A DNA stretch of 64,000 bases, taken from positions 162,001-226,000 of the forward strand of contig SNVD02009655.1 of the NCBI GenBank assembly GCA_013180625.2, given 5' to 3'. Source of the stretch: Boswellia sacra. Taxonomy: Eukaryota > Streptophyta > Magnoliopsida > Sapindales > Burseraceae. Position 1 is the stretch's first letter. Every line of letters begins with the position of its first letter. Below the pieces are notes generated by a model, which worked only from the letters and a program-made list of their open reading frames with translations, did no database searches and had not been told where the DNA came from. Both the position numbers and the translations under genes were made by a program. This document shows, piece after piece, positions 8,798-20,052 of this stretch.

Positions 8798-11700
8798 ATG
8801 TCGTTGACGGAGGAATCAGAACCAGCCGGAACGACGACGATGTTGATGATAGACGAAACCTACGAGTTCTCTGCGCCTCGTTTCTTTGACTTCGTAAAAG
8901 GAGAGTCCGAAGAAGAGATGCGTAAGGCGGAACTCTGGTTTGACTCCGCCATAACCTACGCACCGTCTCGTGAGTACTTCTTCATTGCTCCTTTTTAAAG
9001 CCTATTGCAAGATGATCAAGAACTTAAAAGAAAATAGATGCTCTGATAATTCACTGTTGCTTTGGTTCTCTCAATTTCTCTGAATAGGATTGTGGATTTT
9101 TTTGTTTGGATTTGTTGTAGAGAGTTAGGTTTTTTTTGGATGTCTAGAAATTTGGAGAAAAGGAATTATCTTTCTTTTATCTGTTTTTCTTTTCTGATGC
9201 TCTCAACAAATGAAATTGATCTGTGGACTGAATTTCTTTTTGTTTTTCATGTTTTATCGGATTCCCAGTGTTTATTCTTCAAGAATTTTCTCGGTATCCA
9301 AACAGAGGATTAGGTTTCAAGAACTGTATTATGGTTGAATTACTAGTAGTTCTTGCTTTGTCGACTCAGATTAGGATTTTCTCCTTTCCTTTTTTCTATT
9401 TGTTTTATGTGACTTGATTTATAACATAGGACTGTCATGGATTGAAAGGAGAAATGTTGTCATTGACTCATTGTTGTTTGTTTGCTCAGAAATTGTAGGA
9501 AACATAGTCATCTAAAACATTTCGTTTTCTGTTCTTCTATATTTCCCGTAAAGTTAGAAAATGATAGTGAACCAAGCCAACATTGGAAAATGTCAACTGT
9601 CCAATGTTGACAAGAACTGTATTATGGTTGAATTACTAGTAGTTCTTGCTTTGTCGACTCAGATTAGGATTTTCTCCTTTCCTTTTTTCTATTTGTTTTA
9701 TGTGACTTGATTTATAACATAGGACTGTCATGGATTGAAAGGAGAAATGTTGTCATTGACTCATTGTTGTTTGTTTGCTCAGAAATTGTAGGAAACATAG
9801 TCATCTAAAACATTTCGTTTTCTGTTCTTCTATATTTCCCGCAAAGTTAGAAAATGATAGTGAACCAAGCCAACATTGGAAAATGTCAACTGTCCGGATT
9901 GTCTACGCATCTTTAGTACTAATTACAAAAGCAATAGAAAGTCAAACATAAATCTAACTTCTATAGCGTTTTTGGCGCAATGAAGATGCTGATTTTGCTC
10001 CTTTTGAGTACTTTTCTGTGTGTATAGCTATGAGTGTGCTTAATTTTGTAACCTTATTCCTATTTCTGCAGCTTTTATGCCTAGAATCAAGGCCGATAGA
10101 TCTTTCAAGGTTGAGAGCTTATGCAATTTTACTGAAGCAGCAGATCAAGTTCAGAAGGTATGTAACATTGTTATCCATTATCCTTGGTTTTTTTTTTTTT
10201 TTGGTGAATTTTTAACCTCGATAAAGTGATTCTGTAAGTTAAATTTGGTCACTATACTTTATTGCAGGCCTCAGAAACATCAGACCCGGACGCCACTAAT
10301 TGTCCCTCAGAAATGAACTCAGAAATGAACCCTGAGCTTATTTCTGCTGAAGTAAAACAAGTTGAAGTAACTCCAACTGAGCAAAAGGGAAAGGAAATTG
10401 GGGACCTTGCCAGTGCTGTGGTAATTAACTCTAGTATTCTATCTACAGGCCTTACTCTTCTTGATTTTTGTTTTCTCATAATTCTGTTTCCTTTCAGGTT
10501 TCTGTTGAAAAGGATGCCTCTAAAGAAGATTTGGGTGGAACTGTCTGTACTCAAGAAAATGGAAGGTTTGTGGCTCTACTTTTGTTACTAAAAGTTGTCT
10601 AGATTTTATTGCAACTAATATTAATATAGCTATATTTGTTGTAATTGCATCTTTTTTCTCCTGATTTCAGTTGTTTGGCCGGAAGAGCTTCTTCCACCTT
10701 GGAAACTGAGCCAGCTGGTGATAAGGATAAGATTAAATCCCGTGTGCAGGGAGGGACCGAATTCTCCACCCCAAAAGCCTTGGTGTCTTCTCAGAAAGGA
10801 AGAATTGATTCCAAGAAGCCACAGACAGCTAAAAAGATAGCTAGTCTAATTAAGAACCCATCAGCACTAAAGTCTAAGAATCAGTTACAGTCTTCACAAG
10901 CTAAGAGGTCCATAATTTAGATAGTCTTCTCTATTCTGCTCTTTTTGGATATCTGTTTCTATGTTACTGTACTGATTCCCTCTCAACTCATGCTGTCAGG
11001 GACACAAATGTCAAAAAAGTTTCTGGGACACCAAATTTGCATCTAGAAAACCAAGCCATTAAAAGGCAGAAGCTGGATGGAGGAAGATCTAGACAGGTAA
11101 TTGTTCCTATCATCATTTTGATGGCCTTGACTCTTTTTTCTTAGTTGCCACTGTTATCTTGATTTTGTTTGATTGTTATTGATTTTTCTGATCTGTTAAC
11201 TTTACTGATCTTTCTTTTCTTTTCCTTTTTCCTCTTTTTTTTTTTTTTTACTGTTTTTCTCAAAATCTCAGATCCTTAATATCAAACCCCAAAATTTGCC
11301 TCACAAGTCAAAACTGGGTCTTACTAGCAGCAGCAGTTCCAGTTTTTGCACTTCAACTACCTCTAAAACTAACAAAGAGGACAGAAAGGTCTGCTGTTTT
11401 CTCCATCCTTATCTATTTTGTTTTAAGTATCTTCCAATTGTGAAAAGGTTTGCTCAGTGATGAGAATATCTCCTTTTTCTTGTTGGAATTGAAGGTTTAT
11501 GTTCGAGAGCGGGAACAAGCAGCACCATTTGTTTCAATGGCAGAGATGATGAAAAAGTTCAATTCTAGTACTAGAGACTTGTCATTGCCACACTCTTCTA
11601 CTTCACTCTCACAAGTAAATGAATTTTATTCTTGCTCCTGTTTGTTTCAAAATTCCTTCCACCAATAACATTCGGCATGGTGATTTTATTATCCAGAGGA

Positions 11701-14077
11701 AGCCGACGCTATCATTGACAAGGCCTAAGGAACCTGAACTGGAAACAGCTCAGAGGGTCCGGTCAGTCCGGGTTAAGAGTACAGCTGAGCTTGAGGAAGA
11801 GATGATGGCTAAGATTCCAAAGTTCAAAGCACGCCCACTAAACAAGAAGGTACTCTTATGTGTTTGTTTGGTTTCCTTCAGATGAATTCACTTAATTGGT
11901 AATCATTGTTTAACGTGCGGTTTTTTTAATTTAAATTACAGATTCTGGAAGCGCCAACATTACCTGCCTTGCAAAGAAGTGCACCGCAACCTGTAGAATT
12001 TCAGGTCAGTTATACTGCAAAATGGATGACATAATAAAAGAACAGAAAATTTCAATTATGCAGTAATGGATGCTGATGAATGTTATTACTACTACAGGAA
12101 TTCCATTTGGAGACAATGGCAAGGGCTAATCAAAATGCAGAAACATGTTCCGTGGCCTCAACAGAAGTGTCTCGCCAGGTATAATAAGCTAAAGATCTCT
12201 TTGTAACCCTCTCATTCATTTTTTTGCCTCGGTTGTTCAGTGGACTGACCAGTATTTTTCTACTTTTTCACGTCAGAGTCAATGGAAACCTTGTCTAACT
12301 GAACCTAAAAGCCCCGAACTCCAAACGTTACTGAGGGCCCGTCCCCCAAGGGTTAAAAGTTCTGCTGAACTTGAGCTGGAGGAACTTGAGAAGGCCCCTA
12401 AATTTAAGGCGAGGCCTCTGAATAAAAAGGTTTGGCTAACTTCTAGTAGACTGGAAAAAACAAAACAAAACAATAGTTTCCTTTAGAAATTGAACAAATA
12501 AATTTTCTTTTGTAGATCTTCGAAAGTAAAGGAGAATTGGGGATTTTCTGTAATGCTAAGAAACATGTGACAAAACCCCAAGAATTTCATTTCTCTACAA
12601 ATGAGAGGATTCCACCACCTGCTGCCGTCATTGACTTGTTTGATAAGGTAGTTTATTAAATTGAGAGTTGAATTATCTACTTGATTTCTACTAAAGCGTA
12701 TTAATTTTACTTGGTGGCAGTTTTAATCCTTTTTCGTTTTTTTTCCCCCCTTTTTTCAGCTGTCTTTGAACTCAGAACCCCAACGCGAGAAACCACCACT
12801 TCCAAGAAATACAAAACCAAATCCATTCCATTTATATACGGAGGTATGGCATTATTTTCATGGCTGAACAACAACAAAATCTCTATGTTGAGTCCCGTTT
12901 TAAAATATTTACTCGATTCTCATTTGCATTATGCCTTTATTTCAGGAAAGAGGGGCCGAGAAAGAGAGGAAATTTGTTGTGGAAGTGGTGCAGAAGCAAT
13001 TGGAAGAAGAAAGAGCTAGGATTCCCAAGGCTAATCCATACCCTTATACTACTGACTATCCTGTGGTAAAGAAATTAATCAATTTGTTTTCATGTCAACT
13101 GCTTTACTTACAATGATTGTGCTATGCTAACAACGACTTTATATGCAGATTCCACCAAAACCAGAGCCCAAGCATTGCACAAAACCAGAGCCTTTCCAAT
13201 TAGAGAGTCTGGTGAGGCATGAGGAGGAAATGCAGAGGGAATTTGAAGAAAGAAAGAGGAAGGAGAGAGAAGAGGCCCAAATGAGGATATTTAAGGCACT
13301 GCCCATCCTGAAAGAGTAAATTCTAAATGCACCAAGAACAGATCAGATTTAGCATAAAATCTGGAGCGCATATAATAATAATTCATTTATTTTGCATGGT
13401 TTGTCTTGTAGGGACCCAATTCCAGTTCCAGAGAAAGTACGTAAACCCCTCACAGAAGTTAAGGGATTTAGTCTTCATTTAGAAAATCGGGCTGTGGAGA
13501 GAGCAGAATTTGATCAAAAGGTAAATTTTTACCCAATATTTTATATTAAAATATAGCTTGTTGAAATTTCATTGTTCAATTGAACTCATACAATTGAGTT
13601 ACATACAGATTAAGGAGAAGGAAATGATGTATAAAAGATACAGAGAAGAGAGCGAGAATGCAAGGATGGTATGTGTGAGATTCTGATACTAGTTTGGATT
13701 CTGTCTAAGCAAAGTAACATTGTTGTAGATTTTAACTTAAATTGAGCCCACAAACATTTGCAGATGGAAGAGGAGAAAGCCCTGAAACAATTGCGAAGGA
13801 CATTGGTTCCCCATGCGAGGCCAGTGCCTAATTTCGACCATCCTTTCTGCCCACAGAAGTAAGGAGAAATTCTAACTGAAAGTGTTTTTTTTTTTCTTCT
13901 TTTGTCCTCTTTTTTCCTTTTGACTGATGATTGATGTAATATCTTAATCTACAAAATAGGTCTTCTAAAGAAACCACAAAAGCAAAGTCACCTCAGCTGC
14001 GTGTGATCCAAAGAACTGAACGAAGAAAAATGCTCCGTGCTAGAACCGCAATTTCCAGTGCCACTGCTCATAGGTGA
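8798..14077 (+). CDS. TPX2: TPX2, microtubule nucleation and Aurora-binding protein
   Basis: Twenty exons, 794 residues: 8798-8969, 10072-10157, 10268-10420, 10498-10565, 10671-10907, 11000-11096, 11272-11388, 11495-11614, 11697-11849, 11942-12004, 12098-12178, 12277-12429, 12516-12647, 12760-12843, 12946-13065, 13149-13315, 13412-13520, 13609-13668, 13764-13858, 13960-14077. TPX2 promotes spindle microtubule nucleation and binds and activates Aurora kinase under Ran/importin control. The N-terminus has the Aurora-binding type motif YEFSAPRFFDF; KFKARPLNKK occurs twice (ends of exons 9 and 12); the C-terminal TPX2 domain starts near LTEVKGFSLHLENRA and ends in a basic coiled-coil tail. Length is close to Arabidopsis TPX2. 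The ATG at 8798 is chosen because it precedes the conserved N-terminus; two upstream ATGs (8601, 8608) open unrelated frames. Intron 1 carries a 285-bp tandem duplication. Confidence 0.93.
9318..9895 (+). repeat. Near-identical 285-bp tandem duplication in TPX2 intron 1
   Basis: 9318-9602 and 9611-9895 are direct copies of 285 bp separated by 8 bases (AATGTTGA). By eye I see one substitution (CCCGTAAAG versus CCCGCAAAG). They start at CAAGAACTGTATTATGG and end at AATGTCAACTGTCC. Confidence 0.95.
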
Positions 14078-14787
14078 TTGACGGGCGCAGTAGTGGGCTG
14101 TTCAAGAACTTTTGAACTTTGTAAAGGAGATGTATTAGTAGTACCTTACAGAGTAATATGTATAATAATACAATTTTCTAAGCACAAATCAATTCTTTTA
14201 GGTAATGGAAAATTCCATTTGCCCTTTTGTCTTCACAAATAAAATATATAATTATGGGATTCACATAAATTTTTGGTTTGAATAAGCAGCAAATCTGCAG
14301 AGGAGAAAAAACGCCAGAAAATCTCAGAGGCCAGAAAAATCCAGCTAGGCCACCCGACCGTCTAATGGTACTCAAAAATTGCGAGGTCAAAGAAAGTAAA
14401 AACAAGCGTTCACATTTTATTTGAAGCATCCTATGCTCTTCCATATAAATCTAACAACATCCAGCCCTTGTGCAAATAAATCATACCAAACAGGACAGGC
14501 CACAATTTGAAATTACTGAGGTCAACGAGTAAGGGAAATGCTGTAGCTAACAATTTGAAATTATGCAGGAAAAAGAAATCCAGAAAAAATCCAATCTATT
14601 AACTCTTCTATTTTGTTAGAACACTCTGTATGGCTGCAAATTTACATAATCATGGCAATAAAATAATGGTTCAATTGATCATCCTGAGATCTCCGCATTG
14701 AGTATATTTACATACAACTCTTACATCAAACAAATAGTCTACCATTTTCTTCATAGAACAACAACATTGAGTTACAAAAATTTTCTA
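14078..14787. other. Convergent 3' ends of TPX2 and RING1
   Basis: A 710-bp tail-to-tail spacer that should contain both 3' UTRs. The first 60 bases after the TPX2 stop read into a transcribed-looking tail with ATAATAATAC. No additional coding frame is credible; the minus-strand frame at 14178-14444 has no family features. Confidence 0.5.
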
Positions 14788-17700
14788 TTATTCTTGCTTC
14801 CGCCTGTATGCTAGAATCTGTAGCGGGTAAAGAAAGAAATGATAAAATCAGTGACTGGCTCAACCATCACTAAAAGTGATATCATAATCTACATTGCAGG
14901 GAGCTACAAAATGGAGTTTACTGGAAATCAAAACCTTATCAATAATTAGATAGACATGAATGAATTGCTCATATTTGAATAACTAAAAAGAATGCGAGAT
15001 ATGGCCTTCCAAGATTTACTTCAGAACAGAATATGGCCATTGCCACACAAAAGTTCCAGCCCTTCTAAAAATAAATAAATTTATACTCACCAAATGATCC
15101 CTACTGGAAGCACAGTTGACTCTAAGCCCAGCCAAAGTTTCTTGACCTTCCAAAATTTGCAGCTTATCCATTGAAGGATTTAGGGCAGGCGGGTTTTCAT
15201 TTGTATCAAGGTGCTCTTTTACCATCAACATCTCAACTTCTTCAGCTCGCAAAGGTGTCTGGAGTGAGACATACTGTGAAGAAGAAAGGAAATAAACTAA
15301 AATTTTGGCTAGATCTTTAGATCGAGCGAAAGCAATATGATTATGAAGAGTGGTCAAAACTGAATGGGTTCAGGTCTGATCAGACCTCACTGTGGACAAG
15401 CTCAAAACTTCCAAACAAGTAGAGAACAGCTTATTGAAAAAAATGTATGTTGCAGTTGACGAGACCTAGATATATAAAAGGAATGGATCCAAGAATCAAT
15501 CAAGTCGTGGGTATATTTTGCCACCTTTACAGTAACAAGATACTACAAACATTTCGCTAGTGCATGATAGGATTGAAGTGTAAACAAAATTTATTGTCCT
15601 CAATTTTAAAGAGGTATGATTTTCAAAACTGATATTTTACTTCGATAAAGAGGATGATATCAATAAAGAGAATGATACTTCAAGAATATGAGTTTAATAA
15701 TTGAAGTGGTGGGAAAGGAATCTCACTTCACATAGCTTTTTAACTGATAGACTGGGCCGACAACAAAGGTAAGGCTGCTCCAAATTTGGTGTACTTTGGT
15801 TGTCCAGAGAAACAAGCATGAGATGAACATCTAACTGCAAAAAAAGAAAATAAGCTTTAATTATCATGGATGAAACCTACATGCCGAAAAAAACGAACTA
15901 GTGAATCAAACCAGAACATTGCAGTGCTTACTGAAAGATAAACACTAGATAGATTTCATTGCATCACCATTTAATTCATCACCCCTTGAAAGTACTCTTC
16001 AGCAACAATAATTCAAATTGTGGTATGTGCCAACCATGATTGACATAATTTTTACTCAATAAACAGTCCAACAGCATCCTATCATACCTCATCATTATTT
16101 TCCTGTAAGCCCCGGAGATATTCCACCAGCCTATTTAAGCGGGCACTTCGCAAACTCTTATTATTGCAACTGCTAGCACTGCCATGCCGTGTGTTACTCC
16201 GAGCACCACCCCTCCCCCAAGCAAGCATTTCTGTGCTCCAGACAGGACCAGGAGAAATTCCTCTGCTATCTCTGCCAACATCTAAATCATTTTCAATGCA
16301 TCCACCATCTGAGTTTGCTGCTGAAGAAGATGGCTGGGATGACCAAATTCCCGAGCGTCTTCTACGCCTTCTCTGCCTAACTTCTGTTGAGCGCTCATCA
16401 GTAGAAGATGAATCTTTGCCTCCATTATCTTCATTTTCATCACCGTTATCTTCAGAAACCTGATGTTCAATGCCTCTACTGTTTCTTCTCCGTCTTACAT
16501 GAGCACTACGAGGGTTTCGATGTAGTCTTGTCATACCCGTATCTTTTCCCACTGAGCGTCTCTTAACAAGTGCTTCAGATTGTCTTTGAAATATTTGTGC
16601 AATTGATGCTTGAATCTATCCAAAAAAGCATTGAACAGAATAAAAAGAACAAGAAAGAATATATGTTAAGTAATTTCCCCTATTCTTAAACAACAAGGGT
16701 TTATACGTTATATTGATTATCCAATTATCTTCCTTACAAAAGTTTGGCAAAGTACAATCTAAACAGAAAAATCTAAGCAGTTTCTCGGACTAGTCAGTCT
16801 TTAGGACTTCAGTCTGTAAACAAGAAAAACTGAGTACTAGGCTATTTCCACTCAGCTAGCTTGTGCGGTACAAGTGTTTGAGCTTGGACTTGAACTCAAC
16901 TCCAAGGCGCACAGGATGCAAGATCAAGCTTCTCCCAATAACACTTGGAAGCTTCAAGCAAGCATAACCCTCCAATCCAAGTGGATATTCACCTTGAAAT
17001 CCTCAACTTTCAGTTCATATATTTGCATCTTGTAAATTCATTAATTCAAAATTAATAAATCATACGACAGCATCACATATCGAACCAGCAAAGGATCACC
17101 TAAGTGAGCTATCTCCTAATGCTGGAACATCAGTGATTATTGGATAGGTAGAAATCCTTTCAGGGGCAATAATCCCTCTTTTCTCATCATTCTAATTCCA
17201 ATGTTGTCACCTATCACTTCACCAAGATTTGTATTTCATGATATATATAATCACTCAGGTATCACATTTCAAAGGCATTGCAGTGTTCAATGACAAACAT
17301 TGCTAGACAACCAGCTCATGATTGAGCGGCTAGCAAGCTTTACAAGCTAAGTAGATGCAAGTCTGACCTAGGTAGTGCGCTTCAAAAAAATTTTAAAAAT
17401 AAAACCCCCTTTATTTTTCAAACTTTTGAATTTAAGCCGTATTTCTCCAACTATGGGACAACCAGGATTCAACCCAAGACCGTTTGTACAACCTTCAAGA
17501 AATCCAACCAGCTAACTAGCTAGAAACGGTAGTTCTTAGAATGGGCTAGAAAATGGGGCTTCCTCATTAAACTAAATAAACAAGTCAAGCATGACTGTGA
17601 TGACTATAACAAATGCCAATCTTAAATTAATGGGCGTAATCAATATCAATGATATCAAAAAATCCAAATGATGCATGCTCTATCCCAAACATGGTTGTCA

Positions 17701-20052
17701 AGCCTCATGAACAGATATCAGAGCAGGTATTTGCAATTAATGCATTTCCTGAATTTAGAGTTACTAACCTAAAATTGAGAACAATATCATGCATGCAAGC
17801 CAAACAACAAAATACAAATGCAAAGATCGACAAAGGTGCAGAGATACAGGTGTACTATGGCCTAGGACCTGCTTATTACGAGTCCTTTCTTCTTCATGAA
17901 AAGCCAATTCCTGAAAACAAATACCCGACGCATTAGTTTTCAATTTGTGAATACAGGAACAAATGAACTTGAATAAGCAACTAAGAAATAAGTAACAAAA
18001 GCATCTTATACCTCCTCCTCATATTTATCAATATCTGGATATAAAGCAGCAATTAAGGCATCATAGTTCGGGTCATCTCTCAAAGAACGACGGCTGGCAC
18101 AGTGTGTGCGGCAAGCAGGACATTCGTTGTTTCTGCAGTTGATTATCAGTTTAAAAAGAAAAATCCAATTATCAAACAATCTAAAAGACATAAGTCTGAT
18201 CCACAAAATTAGCCCTGACAATAGCATGAAGATTGAACAGAAAAAACCAAATAATGATATGGCCAATCCATTACCACATACCCTAATCGCATTGATTTGT
18301 CTATGCATTCCCTGCAAAAGCGGTGCAGGCATTCCATCACAGTTCGTGTTTTCTTGATGATCCCTGTAAAAGCAAAATGCATGATTTATATCATTGACCT
18401 TTATTGTGAGAATCTGAAAATATTTTTATTTAAAAAAAAAAAAAAAAGTCCTCCCACAATCTAACTCTTTCTGCCTTTTTTTAGCACCTTTATTTTTCCG
18501 CTGTGATAAAAGCTTTGTTAAATTGACACGTCTTTATAATAAAAAATCCATTCAGATTATGGTAGCACCCTGATTTCAGCTAGATGATACCGTTACATAC
18601 TCCAATCTTCAAGAATTTCACTGATGTTACTTACTAAGGGGTCCTTTTCACCTTCCCTCATGGTACCACTTTGCTTTTGGTTAGCCAAGAGAATTTTAGC
18701 TTTGCAAGGTGGTCCTTGTTGATCACCCGGGATTCCGCATGCCCCATGCTCTACTCGGGTCAAAGCGTAAGCTAGTAACGCTTTCTGAATAGAACTCAGA
18801 TTTTGCCTCAGAAAGTACGGTGGAAATTTAACAGAGAGAAAAACAAAATGGCATTTCGCTTTGAAAACATTCTTGAACACCAGTCAACCAACATGAGCAT
18901 TACAATGCAACAATATGCAGTCCAAAACATAAGAAAATTAAATGGAAATAGAACTTAAACTATTAAACACTTATCAGAATGAATAAGTTTTACTCTACAT
19001 AGCAACATTTCACAAAATCAATAAATACCAGGACTATGCTATACAGTAAAACATAGGTTTTAGATTTTTATCCTGATTCTAACTTTCTCCTCTTCAAGAA
19101 GACTGAACTCATCTATATATAATCGCCCAGCCTTATAAATCAAGACCCATCTAAATAATTTGTATGTGACAAAAAACAGTAATTATGCAGCCTATGGCAG
19201 AAAAGAGGGGGGAAATTGAGGAAATCAAACCAAGTAAGTACCTAAACAAATCGGACACTGTACATCTTTCCGAATTTCCGGCAGTTCAACAAGGACAAAT
19301 CTGCAATAGAAACAGAAAAAGAATTCCCAGAACTGATCATTTATGCATATAGAGAGCCAATCACAAGAAACGGATCACTGCATGCAAAAACCTCTCACTC
19401 ACTCAACAAAGATAAACGAAAACGAGAAGACAATGCCGAAACTTGTAACCCCACAAATCAAACTAAACGTACAAGAAACAATAATTTACAAAAATAAAAT
19501 AAAAATAGAACAGAGAATCAAAATCACAGAAAGTGTTCTACTATACCAGAAGAAATGCTCACAAGAAGATAAAATAAAAAAAATAAAAATCTAACTGACC
19601 CAGATGATAATAAGCTAACTACAAGAAAAATGTAAAATAAATAAATAAAGAAAAAGAGAAGCTTGAAAGAGAAGAGAGAGTACTCGGGTTTCTGTTGAGA
19701 AGTGGAAGATGGGGTTGCTTCAGAATCTGAGAAACGAAATCAAATTCGTGATTACACGTGTATAAACGCCTAAAACAAACCCAGAAACACAGGTACGTTG
19801 TTTACCATCATCATCTTCGTCGTCGTCATAATCATCATCATCATCTTCCTCCTCTTCTCCTTCGTCATCCCCTCCTCCTCCTCCTCCTCCCCTGGTCGCA
19901 TACATTCGTTCTTCTTTCAGCCTCAGCGTGAGTTGGTTTTCAAGTGTTTCATCTTCCTGAAGATGTTGCTTGGCGTGATGGGTGTGTTGCAAAAGTGCAT
20001 CTTGGTCATCGTTGGAGTGAGTGTCTTGCAACGACCGCTTCTGAGCAGGCAT
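14788..20052 (-). CDS. RING1: RING1-type E3 ubiquitin ligase of PRC1
   Basis: Ten exons, 480 residues (minus strand): 19806-20052, 19684-19726, 19242-19300, 18282-18363, 18012-18132, 17869-17910, 16088-16615, 15727-15834, 15091-15273, 14788-14817. Plant RING1A/B proteins monoubiquitinate histone H2A in Polycomb repressive complex 1 in the nucleus. The N-terminus has a glycine run followed by a highly acidic Asp/Glu stretch. The C3HC4 RING finger spans about residues 112-151 (CPICLGIIKK, then CLHRFCREC, then CPAC). The [22 protein letters not shown] block after it is typical of the family. The long exon 7 is Arg-rich and low complexity, and the C-terminal RAWUL-like region ends in ILAYRRKQE. 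Length falls between Arabidopsis RING1B and RING1A as I recall them. Intron 6 holds a SINE-like remnant. Confidence 0.93.
17380..17525 (-). mobile_element. Possible tRNA-derived SINE in RING1 intron 6
   Basis: Read on the minus strand there is an A-box-like TTAGCTGGTTGG (about 17503-17514), followed by a B-box-like GGTTGAATCC (about 17466-17475), then an A/T-rich tail. This is the order expected of an internal Pol III promoter in a tRNA-derived SINE. Ends and target-site duplication are not clear. Confidence 0.35.

Noticed and set aside
8601..8889. Overlapping plus-strand frames before TPX2
   Set aside because: They start in the TPX2 leader in other frames and read proline/serine-rich low-complexity sequence; at most they are uORFs.
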